Shown: positions 52,968 through 62,563, numbered from the stretch's first letter. The stretch is 64,000 bases of DNA from Agromyces cerinus subsp. cerinus (GCF_900142065.1 NZ_FSRJ01000004.1:186001-250000), one strand, 5' to 3'. Made by a program: numbers and translations. The notes: a model not told the origin generated them from the sequence alone.

Positions 52968-55900
52968 TCAGCGGTTCTGGTAGCGGACGACGACGCCCGC
53001 GATCTCAACATCCAACCAGACGCGGTCGCCCGGCTTGGCTTCGGGGATCTGGCAGCTCGTCGGGGTCTGGGCGGTCCTGCCGTTGCGGTCGCCGTCGACG
53101 CCGCAGGTGAACGTCACCGGAAGCCCGGAGTTCTCGGGCGCCGACGTCCACGACCAGGTCCTCGTGCCTTCGTCCCATGCCCGGCTCGGCAGTGCGAACG
53201 TCAGCGACGGGCGGGCATCGGAGGGGAGCACGTCCGACCACGGACCGCAACTGCCCCAGATCGAGCAGCTCCGCACCTGGAACCGCACCGTTTCACCGAA
53301 CGGCCTCGCGAAGAGGTCCTGTGCCCATCCCGACCCGTCGAAGCTCTGCTGCGTGCCCGGGATCTGGGCGCCGTTCCCGTCGACGGCGACGATGTCGTAT
53401 CGCCAGGCGCTGGGCGCGACGCCCGAGATGTAGCGGTCGTAGGTGTCGGCGGTACGGAACTCCATGTGACTGTCGACCCTCCGGATGGCGTCGGGCGCGG
53501 GCCGCACCACGGTGCCGGCCACCTCCGTGTTCGTGCACGCGGCCCGGTTGTAGCCCCAGACGAGGAACGAGTATTTCGTGGACTCCGCCGACGTGCCCGA
53601 GAACTGCACGCTGGTCGTGCCGGGGCCGACGTGCACCACCTCGGCGACGGTGCCGCCGCCCGACGGCGCGACGACGTTTCCGGGGGCGGGGCTGGTCACC
53701 GAGCACGCCTGCGCCCCGGCGGGCACCCCGGAGGCCCCGTCGACGAGGCGTTGCACGAAGTATCCGCCGATCGCATCTCCGTTGCCGGCGAACGGGTCCC
53801 AGGCGACCGTGACGGTGCCGGCCGCTGCGTCGCCGCTGACGGAGATCCCGCCGGCGATGGGCGGCCCGAACGGCGTGCCGCTGGCCCCGGCCTGGGTCCA
53901 GACCGCGAGCGCCGGGAAGGCCTGGTTCCTGGCACTGATCGTGATCGGCACCTGGCTTCCGTTCTCGAGCCGCTGCGAGTCCGTGGAACAGACCGTCGCC
54001 GTGCACACCGCCGCCGCGGAGACCTCGGTCGAGACTCCGGCGACCGTGACCACGTACGTTCCGATGGCGCTTCCGGATCCCTCGGGCACCCGGTCCCACT
54101 CGAGGCGGAGGTACCCGTCGCGCGGGAGCGCGCGCACCCCGGTGGGCGGCGGGGGGACGACGTCCGACCAGATCGGGCCCGGCGCGTCGACCGGGTCGGA
54201 CAGGCCGATCCCGTTCCTCGCCCGGATCCGCACGTGCACGGCCTCGGCCTGCCCGTTGCCGGGCGTCGTGACCGTGCAGGTCGTCGCGGCGCACCCCGAC
54301 GAGCTCGTCACCTCGCCCGTGCCCGCGTCGACCAACTGGATCTCGTAGCCGGTGATCGGCGAGTTGTTGAAGGCGCCCGCCCCGAACACGACGTCGAGGC
54401 TGCGATCTCCGAAGCCCGTGACCCGAGCGCCCGTGACGGGGTCGGGTCGGTCCTGCACCGAGATCGTGACGAGGCCCCAGGCGTTGCGCGCCGCGTCGCC
54501 GGTCGCATCGGCCACCTCGTACTGCACCGTCGAGTTCACCGGCGCCGCTCCCGGCGCGACCGTCACCTCGAGCCGCGACCGGTCTTCGCTCGGCTCGATC
54601 GACACGCCGCTCGGGAGGCTGTCCGCGTCGAGGCCGCGAACATCGACGACCCGGAGCGGCACGTCGGGGAACGGGTTGGTCGGCCCGTCGTTGGCGAGCA
54701 CGTCGATCGTCGTCGTCCGTCCGCGTTGCGCGATCACGGTGTCGGGAGCGGGCCTCGCGATCGGTTTCGTCGACGGCACCACGCGCAGCTCGATGCGCCC
54801 GGGCTTGCCGTCGCCCGAGTCGTCCGCGACGCCGATCGCGACCGTCCGCGGCGCCTTGGACGTCGATGCCTCCGCCTCGATCGTGAGGTCGGAACCGTCG
54901 AGGGAGAAGCGGAACCCCTCCGTCGGCGGCGGCAGCAGTCGGTAGACGAGTTCGCCTTGAGCGGCCGGATACGATTTCGTGAGCTTCAGGAGGTCGATCT
55001 CCTTCGACTCCCCGGGCTCGAAGTCGATGACTCCGCCCGTGAACACCGGGGGCTGGTTCTCGGTCGGCAGCACGTCGATCGGAATCACGATGGTGCCGGT
55101 CCGCGCCGACGGGTCGGCGGCCGACTCCCCGTCGGTGACGGTGAACGAGAGCGACGCCGGACCGAAGTAGCCCTCTTCGCTGCGATATCGCAGGGTGTCC
55201 TGATCGACCACGAGGTCGGCGCCGTCGCTGTGCGAGGCGCGCACCGTCGCGGCATCCGTGATCTTCACCGGGCGGCCGGATGCGGCGATGACGAAGTCGT
55301 CGAGATCGAGCGTCACCTCGTCGCCGCTCACGACGTCGACCTCGGGTGCGTCGGCTCGAAGCTGCGGCAGCGCATCGTCTCGGCCGGGCACCCAGATGAA
55401 CGCGTACGAGACGATCGAGGGGTCTTCGGGGTGGGTCACCGAGAACGGGATGACGCGCCGCCGGTCTTCGACCTGCACCCGGATGCTCCCGTCGCGGCGC
55501 ACTTCGGCCCCTCGGCCGTAGCCGTCGACGAGTCCGACGACGAGATCGTCGACATCGGCGTCGGCGAGGAAGACGTTGCGCAGCACCGGGACGTCCACGA
55601 CGTCCTCATCGAGGATGTCGCTCAAGGTCAGGACGGTGTCGGATGCCTCGGGGCGTGCCAGCGGGGCATCCTCGCGCGCCATGATCTTGAGGAAGGTCGA
55701 CGCGGTGCCGAGCTGCTCGTTCTCGATCTCGTAGGAGAACCCGTAGTCGTCTTCGCCCGGAGGGAGCTCGACCTCGATCCGATCGTCGACGATCTCGGCG
55801 ACAGCATCGCCCTCGATCACGGTCACGTCCTTCAGGGTCAGCGCACCGCCGTCGGGGTCGGAGTCGTTCTCGAGGACGCGAACGGCGACGGTGCGACCCG

Positions 55901-58862
55901 GCCGCACCTCCACGATGTCGTTGACGGCGGTCGGCAGGCGGGCTCCGTCGAGGCGCGGTGCGATGCCGACCCTGACGGTGCCCACGGCGCGTTCGCCGAG
56001 CGCGTCGACGACCTCGTACTCGAACGTGTCGGTGCCGGCGGAGTACTCCCCCGCCTCGTACTCGAGCCAGTCCGCCCCGTGGGCGGTGACGTTGCCGAGC
56101 TCGGGGGTGCCGCCCTGGCCGAGCAGTTGCACGCTGTCGCCCTCGGGGTCGGATCCGCCGAGCGGCACGGGGATCCGTACCGTCTCTCCCGAGAGCACTC
56201 TGGCGGTGACGGTCGCCGGGACGGGCGGGGTGTTGGTATCGGGGTCGGCCTCGCGCACCGACATCTGCACGGTCGCCGTGGCCCATTGACCGTCGGGTCC
56301 GGCTACCCGGTAGACGGCCTCGTACTCCCCCGGCTCCTCGGGAGCGAAGTAGCGGAGCCGGTCTCCGGCGGCGAAGAGCAGTCCCGCCTTCGGTGCACGC
56401 TCGAGCGTCGGCTCGAGCGTGATCGGCAACGCGTCGGGGTGCTCGTCGTTGGCGAGCACCGCGATGTCGACCACGTCGCCGGTGCGCGCCGAGATCTTGT
56501 CGGGCACGGCGACGGGCGATTGCGGGGACTCCAGTTGCGGCACCTCGACGACGGTCACCTCGCCGACGGCCTCGGCGAGGCCGTTGCTGACCCGGTAGCC
56601 GAAGACGCTCGATCCGGTCGCCAGCGGGCCGGTGAGGGTGACACGAAGGATGCGGTGGTCGACGACCTCGACCTGCACGCCCTCGCCCGCCTCCGCCGTC
56701 GGCTCGCCGAGCCCGGTCAGGATCAGCACGCCGCCGGTCGGGTCGATGTCCGTGGCGAGCACGTCGACGTCGACGGGCTGTCCTCCCCTGATGAACACCG
56801 TGTGCGGAACCGTGATGGGCGTGGTGTCGCGCTCGGGCGGAGCGGAGACGTCGACCCGGACACGACCCGTCGTCGTCCAGATGCCGTCGGTCACGGTGTA
56901 CTCGAGCGAGTGCGTCCGCACATCGGAACTCGAGAATCGGAAGGTCCCGCCGTCGAAGTCGGGTGTCAGCTGCGCGTCGGGCTTGGCGGGGACGGCGGTC
57001 AACTGCACCTGGCCCGAGCCGCCGCGCACATGCCGCAGCGGGTCGATGCGCACCTCCTGCCCCGCCGTCGCGAGCACCACGAACGGGTCGGCGACGAGCT
57101 GCACGCTGCCGGGTGCGCGAACGCCGATGCCGAGCGCGCCGACGGCGGTGTCACGCCCGTCGGACACCTCGAGCGTGACGATCCGGTCCGCTCCGGCACC
57201 GCCCTTCTCGTCGAACACGACGACACCGTCGGCCGTCGACGACAGCGCGTCCGGTGCGGCGGCCGTGGCTCGCCTGAGGAAGAACGGGTCGCCGTCGGGG
57301 TCGACCCAGTCGCCGAGCACTGCCGTGTTGACGCGGCCCCCCGCCTGCACGAGGGTCTTGGACGGCCGTCGCTGTTCGGGCGGCGAGTTCTCGTCGGCGT
57401 CGCGCACGGTCACGCTCACCGCGGCATGCGCGGTGCCGCCGAAGCCGTCGTCGACCGTGTAGCCGAAGGTGATGACACCGGATGCCTCGTCGTCGAGCAC
57501 GAGCTGCAACTGCTGGTTGTCGGCGATCCGGTCGACAGTGACTCCTGCCGGCAATTCGCCGTCGACGGCATCGACGACCATGGCGTCGCCGTTGGCGTCG
57601 TAGTCGTTCAGCAGCACCGGCAGTTGGGTCGTACGCCCCGGGCGCGCACCGAACTCGTCGGCGGCCGCGACGGGGGGCACCTGGCTCTTCTCGATCGTCG
57701 GCGGCGTCTCGGGGTCGTTCTGCTCGATCGTCTCCTCGTCGTGCTCGATGTCGAGGAGGTCTTTCCAGTTGTCGATGAGGCCGAACCCGACGCCGGCGGC
57801 CCAGGTCTTGCCGCTGCGCCGTTCATTGAGCACGAGCGTGGCGCCGTTGGCGAGGTAGGTGTAGTCGCCGATGGCGGTCGCCGAGGGCAGTTCGACGGGG
57901 TCCGGGTCGCCACCAGCCGCGCAGGACCGCCACGCGGTTCCCTCGGCCCACGCCGCGTAGAGGCATCCGTCGTGCAGGAACGGCGCGGCCGGCAGCCCGG
58001 AGCGATCGTCGACCCGGGTGCGCGGCTCGTCGCCGTCGAACCCGACGGTGACGAGACCTCGGCGCGTGGCGATCGCGACGTCGTCGCCGTCGCTCGACGG
58101 ACGCTGGAGCACCGGGGCGTCGTTGGCTGCGATGAACGAGGAGAGATCGACCGGACCCCGCTCGAGGTGGAGCGTCAGGGTGCTCGCGTCGAACACCGCC
58201 CAGCGGTCGGCGACCGAGGTGATCTGCACCTCGGCGTCCTTGCCGGCCGGCTTCGCCTGCCAGCGGGTGCGCACGGTCTCGGCATCCGCCACATCGACCC
58301 GCGCGACGTCGCCGGTCGACGGCGTGTAGGCGAAGAGCGTTCCATCGGGATCGACCGACGTCACCGTTCCCTTGCCGAGTGCGAGCATCGGCTCGGAATC
58401 GGCGTCGAACTGCGCGAACCGGTCGACGGGCGTCGTCCAGATGTCACCGTCCGAGGTCACGACGACCCGCGGACCGGCGAGGTCGAGCGTCGCATCGTCG
58501 GGAGGGACCGCGACGGTCTCGGTGAGGCTCGAGGTCGTCGCGTCGATGACCCGCACGGTCGCCCGCGCGCGATCGAGCGCCAGCACGGTGGCCCCCTGCT
58601 GCACGATCTCCGTGCCGGTCGAACCCGTCTCGACGACCGAGTTCAGTTCGAGCAGCGCGGTGTTCGCACGGCCGATCGCCTGGTGCTCGTTGCTGCTGAC
58701 CCATACGGCGGCGTCGCCGAGGTCGACTCGTTGGGCGGCGTACCCGCCGGATGCGATCGCGACGCCTGCGACGAGCGCCACCACGGCGGTGGTCGCCGCG
58801 GCGGTGATGGCCGCGGATCGCGGCTTGGGCAGACGGGTCAGGTCGGGAAGTCGCGGCATCAT
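52968..58862 (-). CDS. Giant Ig-like/fibronectin type III envelope protein
   Basis: 1,964 residues, the largest gene here. A short positive N-terminus (PRLPDLTRLPKPR) and one helix (about 19-39) make it a signal-anchored membrane protein with its bulk outside. Residues about 45-370 look like a beta-propeller. About 395-1475 is a series of Ig/cadherin-like modules with recurring VLxNDxDPDGD-type motifs. About 1475-1960 are fibronectin type III modules with paired cysteines. Tryptophan-serine clusters (WGSCGPWSD) occur near the C-terminus. No catalytic motif is seen. It overlaps the kinase by 4 bp (ATGA). The Fn3 partner of the Bifidobacterium PFNA cluster has the same position and a similar architecture. 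Probably an extracellular scaffold or adhesin. Confidence 0.87.
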   Translation of the reverse strand: MMPRLPDLTRLPKPRSAAITAAATTAVVALVAGVAIASGGYAAQRVDLGDAAVWVSSNEHQAIGRANTALLELNSVVETGSTGTEIVQQGATVLALDRARATVRVIDATTSSLTETVAVPPDDATLDLAGPRVVVTSDGDIWTTPVDRFAQFDADSEPMLALGKGTVTSVDPDGTLFAYTPSTGDVARVDVADAETVRTRWQAKPAGKDAEVQITSVADRWAVFDASTLTLHLERGPVDLSSFIAANDAPVLQRPSSDGDDVAIATRRGLVTVGFDGDEPRTRVDDRSGLPAAPFLHDGCLYAAWAEGTAWRSCAAGGDPDPVELPSATAIGDYTYLANGATLVLNERRSGKTWAAGVGFGLIDNWKDLLDIEHDEETIEQNDPETPPTIEKSQVPPVAAADEFGARPGRTTQLPVLLNDYDANGDAMVVDAVDGELPAGVTVDRIADNQQLQLVLDDEASGVITFGYTVDDGFGGTAHAAVSVTVRDADENSPPEQRRPSKTLVQAGGRVNTAVLGDWVDPDGDPFFLRRATAAAPDALSSTADGVVVFDEKGGAGADRIVTLEVSDGRDTAVGALGIGVRAPGSVQLVADPFVVLATAGQEVRIDPLRHVRGGSGQVQLTAVPAKPDAQLTPDFDGGTFRFSSSDVRTHSLEYTVTDGIWTTTGRVRVDVSAPPERDTTPITVPHTVFIRGGQPVDVDVLATDIDPTGGVLILTGLGEPTAEAGEGVQVEVVDHRILRVTLTGPLATGSSVFGYRVSNGLAEAVGEVTVVEVPQLESPQSPVAVPDKISARTGDVVDIAVLANDEHPDALPITLEPTLERAPKAGLLFAAGDRLRYFAPEEPGEYEAVYRVAGPDGQWATATVQMSVREADPDTNTPPVPATVTARVLSGETVRIPVPLGGSDPEGDSVQLLGQGGTPELGNVTAHGADWLEYEAGEYSAGTDTFEYEVVDALGERAVGTVRVGIAPRLDGARLPTAVNDIVEVRPGRTVAVRVLENDSDPDGGALTLKDVTVIEGDAVAEIVDDRIEVELPPGEDDYGFSYEIENEQLGTASTFLKIMAREDAPLARPEASDTVLTLSDILDEDVVDVPVLRNVFLADADVDDLVVGLVDGYGRGAEVRRDGSIRVQVEDRRRVIPFSVTHPEDPSIVSYAFIWVPGRDDALPQLRADAPEVDVVSGDEVTLDLDDFVIAASGRPVKITDAATVRASHSDGADLVVDQDTLRYRSEEGYFGPASLSFTVTDGESAADPSARTGTIVIPIDVLPTENQPPVFTGGVIDFEPGESKEIDLLKLTKSYPAAQGELVYRLLPPPTEGFRFSLDGSDLTIEAEASTSKAPRTVAIGVADDSGDGKPGRIELRVVPSTKPIARPAPDTVIAQRGRTTTIDVLANDGPTNPFPDVPLRVVDVRGLDADSLPSGVSIEPSEDRSRLEVTVAPGAAPVNSTVQYEVADATGDAARNAWGLVTISVQDRPDPVTGARVTGFGDRSLDVVFGAGAFNNSPITGYEIQLVDAGTGEVTSSSGCAATTCTVTTPGNGQAEAVHVRIRARNGIGLSDPVDAPGPIWSDVVPPPPTGVRALPRDGYLRLEWDRVPEGSGSAIGTYVVTVAGVSTEVSAAAVCTATVCSTDSQRLENGSQVPITISARNQAFPALAVWTQAGASGTPFGPPIAGGISVSGDAAAGTVTVAWDPFAGNGDAIGGYFVQRLVDGASGVPAGAQACSVTSPAPGNVVAPSGGGTVAEVVHVGPGTTSVQFSGTSAESTKYSFLVWGYNRAACTNTEVAGTVVRPAPDAIRRVDSHMEFRTADTYDRYISGVAPSAWRYDIVAVDGNGAQIPGTQQSFDGSGWAQDLFARPFGETVRFQVRSCSIWGSCGPWSDVLPSDARPSLTFALPSRAWDEGTRTWSWTSAPENSGLPVTFTCGVDGDRNGRTAQTPTSCQIPEAKPGDRVWLDVEIAGVVVRYQNR

Positions 58863-60277
58863 GCACCCTCGAGATCGACCGACACCTCGACGCAGCGCTC
58901 AGCGCTCGAGGCACCCGACTTCCCATCGCGCACGACCTTGACGCTCGCGCACACGCGGTCGCCGTCTTCGGCCGGCACCGTCACCCGTGCCTCTCGCTGC
59001 AGCGGCAGGGCCTCGCCGTCGACGGTCACGACGTACGCATCGGAGCTCTGGAGCCCCGGGTCGTTCCAGGAGAAGGTCACGGTCGCATCCGCGTCCACGC
59101 CCTGCACGTCGGTCACGACGGGAATCGACCTGGTGCCCTGGATCACGAAGTACGCACCGGCGCCCACCAGGGCGATCAGGAGCACCGAGACGAGGGAGAT
59201 GCCCCAGGCGAGTCGGGCAGAGGTCGGCGCGGTCGTTCGGATGCGGCTCGTGCCGGGGTCGTGAGGGCGGGAGTCGGCCTGCGACCGGGTGGAGCCGAAT
59301 GCACCGCTGCGCGCGCGCCGCCGACGTGGTGCGCCGTCGCCGATGCCGTGGGCGCCGCTGATGCGGGTCTGCTCGTCGACGTCGACGGCGGTCGCGAGCG
59401 CCCAGTCGTCCATCGCGACCTCGAGCGGCGTCTGGAAGAGCCCGAGCTCCTCCTCGACCGACTGCAGGTCGCGGATGAACTCGAGTGCACTCGACTGCCG
59501 GCTCGACGGCCTGCGCGACATCGAACGCGCGAGCACCTGTTCGAGGCTCTTCGGCACGTCGAGGCGCCCCGTCGGGGTGTACTTCGCCTTGTCGATCCTG
59601 CCCATGAGCGCGCCGGATCCGTTGTCGCCGCCCGGCGTCTCGAACGGACTGCGACCGGCGAGCAGCGAGTACACGGTGGCGCCGAGCGACCAGACCTCGC
59701 TCGCGACGCTGCCCGAGACCTCGTCGTGCAGCACCTCGGGCGCCGACCACGGGATCGACAGGCCGACCGCGTCGGAGGACTCGGCCTCGCCGAGCGTCGC
59801 CGCGATGCCGAAGTCGGAGAGCACGGGGTGGCCGTACGCGGTGGTGAGGATGTTCGAGGGCTTGATGTCCCGGTGCAGCACGCCCTGCCGGTGCGCGGTC
59901 TCGACCGCGCTCGCGATGCGCACGCCGACGGCGAGCACCTCGGCCAGCGGCAGCTGCACGGCGCGGTAGCGCTGGCCGAGCGAGGCCGAGCAGTACTCCA
60001 TCACCAGGTACGGCCGGCCGTCGGCCGCGACGCTGGCCTGGTAGACCGTGAGGATCGACGGGTGCGAGGAGAGCTGGGCCATGAGGTTCGCCTCGGCCTG
60101 GAACATCTGCCGCAGGTCGTCGTTGACGACCTCGGCGAGCAGCACCTTCACCGCGACGAGGCGGCGCGGCATGTTCTGCTCGTAGAGGAAGACATCGGCG
60201 AATCCACCCGATCCGAGTACGCGGATGAACGCGAAACCCGGCAGGTTCGGAGGCGTGGACGGCAGTCGTCGGGACAC
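58859..60277 (-). CDS. Transmembrane Ser/Thr protein kinase with Fn3-like ectodomain
   Basis: 472 residues. Kinase domain 15-270 with glycine loop GSGGFADV (22-29), Lys44, HRD (135-137), DFG (155-157) and APE (179-181). A basic, disordered juxtamembrane segment leads to one helix (357-379) and a ~90-residue outer domain that reads like a single Fn3 module (TVTFSWNDPG, AYVVTVDG) with two cysteines (443, 462). There are no PASTA repeats, so it is not a PknB-type muropeptide sensor. The GTG at 60277 has GGAGG just upstream. It likely senses something through the ectodomain and phosphorylates the operon's FHA and other partners. Confidence 0.9.
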   Translation of the reverse strand: MSRRLPSTPPNLPGFAFIRVLGSGGFADVFLYEQNMPRRLVAVKVLLAEVVNDDLRQMFQAEANLMAQLSSHPSILTVYQASVAADGRPYLVMEYCSASLGQRYRAVQLPLAEVLAVGVRIASAVETAHRQGVLHRDIKPSNILTTAYGHPVLSDFGIAATLGEAESSDAVGLSIPWSAPEVLHDEVSGSVASEVWSLGATVYSLLAGRSPFETPGGDNGSGALMGRIDKAKYTPTGRLDVPKSLEQVLARSMSRRPSSRQSSALEFIRDLQSVEEELGLFQTPLEVAMDDWALATAVDVDEQTRISGAHGIGDGAPRRRRARSGAFGSTRSQADSRPHDPGTSRIRTTAPTSARLAWGISLVSVLLIALVGAGAYFVIQGTRSIPVVTDVQGVDADATVTFSWNDPGLQSSDAYVVTVDGEALPLQREARVTVPAEDGDRVCASVKVVRDGKSGASSAERCVEVSVDLEGA

Positions 60278-60342
60278 GATCCTCCTGCCTGCTCTGGGCC
60301 GGTGCCGCGATGCCCGGTGGCCGGCGGCGCCCGGTGCCCATC

Positions 60343-60348
60343 ATTGTA
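60343..60348 (-). promoter_or_regulatory. Internal promoter (-10) before the kinase gene
   Basis: TACAAT on the reverse strand in the 136-bp gap between phosphatase and kinase, an almost perfect -10 box in an otherwise GC-rich gap. It would give a leader of about 60 nt and allow the kinase-Fn3 part to be transcribed apart from the first two genes. Confidence 0.5.
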
Positions 60349-60413
60349 TCCGCGGGCGACGGATGCCTCGTGGTGCTCTGCACACAGCGAGAGGAGCCGA
60401 CCTCGGACCCGCG

Positions 60414-61241
60414 TCAGCCGTGCGCCGGCTCGACCTCGCCGGACGACCGCGCGCCTTCGGGACGCACGACCTTCAGGACGTCGACCACGATCGCCGTGAC
60501 GTTGTCGCGTCCTCCGTTGCCGAGCGCCGCCTCGAGCAGTTGGTGCGCGGCCTTCTCGGCCTTCGCATTGGCGACGAGGAAGTGACGGATTCCATACGTC
60601 GTGAGCTCCTTCGTGAGCCCGTCGGAGCAGATGAGCAGCCGCATGCCGGGCTCGACGGCGATCGCACGATAGTCGGGGATCGGCGCCTCGTGGAAGCCGA
60701 CGGCACGCGTGATCACGTTCGAGTGCGGGTGGGTGTCGGCCTCTTCGCGAGTGATCTGCCCGGCGTCGACGAGCTCCTGCACGATCGAGTGATCGACCGT
60801 CAGCTGCTCGAGCACGCCGCCCACCAGCCGGTAGACGCGCGAGTCGCCGATGTTGAACACGATCCAGGCCGGCTCGTCGGCGATCGCCCCGATCGCGGCA
60901 CCCGTGACCGTCGTGCCGCTGCCCTCGTCGGTCACGCCGGCGCCGCGGCCCATGTCCTGCACCGCGAGGCGGAGCGCATGGTCGATCTCGGGAGTGCCGA
61001 CGAGCGTCTTGCCGCCGTGCTCGGCGAGCCGGGTGACGACCGCGGCGCTCGCGAAATCGCCCGCGGCGTGGCCGCCCATGCCGTCTGCCACGGCGAAGAT
61101 CGGCGCCTGTGCGACGAAGCTGTCTTCGTTGACCTCGCGGCGCAGGCCGGTGTCGGTGACCGCCGCCCAGGCGAGGGTGACCTCGGTGCCGTCGGGCAGC
61201 GTGATCCGATGGCGGGCGTTGCCATTGCCGATCTGGGTCAC
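60414..61241 (-). CDS. PP2C-family Ser/Thr protein phosphatase
   Basis: 275 residues. Metal-binding and catalytic motifs are all present: RREVNEDSF, ADGMGGHAAGD, GSGTTVTGA, NIGDSRVYR, LICSDGLT and GGRDNVTAIVVD. It has no membrane segment. It would reverse phosphorylation by the kinase of this operon. The start is GTG at 61241, just before VTQIGNGN; the ORF extension to 61367 overlaps the FHA gene and is rejected. Confidence 0.92.
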   Translation of the reverse strand: MTQIGNGNARHRITLPDGTEVTLAWAAVTDTGLRREVNEDSFVAQAPIFAVADGMGGHAAGDFASAAVVTRLAEHGGKTLVGTPEIDHALRLAVQDMGRGAGVTDEGSGTTVTGAAIGAIADEPAWIVFNIGDSRVYRLVGGVLEQLTVDHSIVQELVDAGQITREEADTHPHSNVITRAVGFHEAPIPDYRAIAVEPGMRLLICSDGLTKELTTYGIRHFLVANAKAEKAAHQLLEAALGNGGRDNVTAIVVDVLKVVRPEGARSSGEVEPAHG

Positions 61242-61266
61242 CTGTGAAGCCTGCTGTCTGTTCGGG

Positions 61267-62340
61267 TCATGCGCCGGGGGAACCCTGGGCGAGGAGGATC
61301 TCGATGATCGTATCGTCTCCGAGATCGAGGCGGGTGCCGGGCAGCACCACGACCGACTCCCCGGCACGGAGCCGGCGGGTGCCGGACATCGTGCGGAGCA
61401 CGGTGCCGTTCGTCGAGTGCAGGTCGGTCGCGACGAGTCGTGTGCCGATGAGCCGCAGCTCGAGGTGGGTGCCCGAGACGATCGCCGCCGGCGATTCGAC
61501 CGTGAGGAGTTCGGGCTGCATGTCGCTGCCCGCGATGCGCGGAGGCAACGGCTTCCGACCGATGAGCACGGGCGCGGTGATCGTCACGGGCTGCCCTGCT
61601 CCGATGCGGAAGCGCGGGCCGTTCTGTGCCGGTTCTCCGGCGACGTCCGCTGGAGTCGCCGGCGAGCCGCTCGGAGACTCCTCGGTCGCCGCTCCCGGCC
61701 CCGTCGGCGAGGAGGCGGTGGCCCCCGAGACCCGCGCCGCCTGGCGCGGGGTGATGACCGTGTCGGCGACGGGCGCCCCGAGACCCGCCTCGTGCTGGCG
61801 CGGCGCGAGCAACGTGTCGGCATCGAGCCAGGGCGTGGGAACAGGGACATCCGCCGGTCTTCCGGCCGCCGTCCACTCGACCGAGGAGGCGCGCAGGCTC
61901 GCTCGCCGAGGCACCACGGGCTCACCCGCGGTCGGCTCGCGGCCGAGCGGCGTCGCGGCGTCGGTGATGCGCAGCGCCACCACGTCGTCGAAGTCGGCGA
62001 GGTGCCACGGACGGATGCCGCGTGCGTCGAACCTGCGGCTGCCGCCCGGTGAGGCGAGGTCCACGACCGCGTCGCCGCGCACGACGGCGGTCACGCTCGT
62101 CGTCGCGCCCTCCGCCCACCAGACGAGGCCGAACGACGCCACGGGGTCGACACGGCCCGACGGCAGGAGCCCCACGAGCGCTTCGAGCGCGAGCCGGTCG
62201 TCGCTCGCCGCGTCGGAGAGCGCGTCCAGCACCCCCTGGGGAGCGGGGGCCGCGACCGCGGCGATGAACCGATCGCCCACGATGACATCCCACGCGGGCG
62301 CACCGGCCGACGCCGAACTCGAGACAGCGCCTGAGACCAT
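61267..62340 (-). CDS. FHA-domain protein, first gene of the large operon
   Basis: 357 residues. The first ~120 residues form an unrecognised globular domain (FGLVWWAEGATTSV). A Pro/Ala-rich linker includes TLLAP and TVITP segments, possible phosphorylation sites. The C-terminal FHA domain (about 265-350) has VLIGRKP, VSGTHLEL and DLHSTNGT; Arg, Ser and Asn of the phosphothreonine pocket are kept. The ATG at 62340 has AAGAAT 6 nt upstream, so the operon probably begins here as a leaderless mRNA. Confidence 0.87.
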   Translation of the reverse strand: MVSGAVSSSASAGAPAWDVIVGDRFIAAVAAPAPQGVLDALSDAASDDRLALEALVGLLPSGRVDPVASFGLVWWAEGATTSVTAVVRGDAVVDLASPGGSRRFDARGIRPWHLADFDDVVALRITDAATPLGREPTAGEPVVPRRASLRASSVEWTAAGRPADVPVPTPWLDADTLLAPRQHEAGLGAPVADTVITPRQAARVSGATASSPTGPGAATEESPSGSPATPADVAGEPAQNGPRFRIGAGQPVTITAPVLIGRKPLPPRIAGSDMQPELLTVESPAAIVSGTHLELRLIGTRLVATDLHSTNGTVLRTMSGTRRLRAGESVVVLPGTRLDLGDDTIIEILLAQGSPGA

Positions 62341-62346
62341 GCGGAC

Positions 62347-62352
62347 ATTCTT
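62347..62352 (-). promoter_or_regulatory. -10 box at the head of the large operon
   Basis: AAGAAT, 6 nt before the ATG of the FHA gene. Confidence 0.45.
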
Positions 62353-62528
62353 TCACCGTGCGAGCCAGCGCACGAGGGGTGCCACGTGGTCTCGTCTCAT
62401 GGTCCGAGGGCGCCGGAATCCGGCCGGCGATGGGACCGGGCCGCATCGAGGCCCGCCGCGATCCGCAGCCGAAACCGGCGGATTGCTGTGGATTCAGTCG
62501 AATTCGCGCCGAAATTCAACGGAATCGC

Positions 62529-62557
62529 TTGCACGGACCATCCGTCACTGTCACAAT
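62529..62557 (+). promoter_or_regulatory. Sigma-70-type promoter of the Lrp gene
   Basis: TTGCAC (62529-62534), 17-nt spacer, CACAAT (62552-62557), then 6 nt to the ATG. The clearest two-part promoter in the window, and leaderless. Confidence 0.65.
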
Positions 62558-62563
62558 CGTGGC

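Noticed and set aside
52821-59264. 2,147-codon open frame on the plus strand opposite the giant Ig/Fn3 gene
   Set aside because: It is the antisense shadow of a very GC-rich gene: Arg/Asp/Val/Gly/Leu-only composition, no domain, no start signals.
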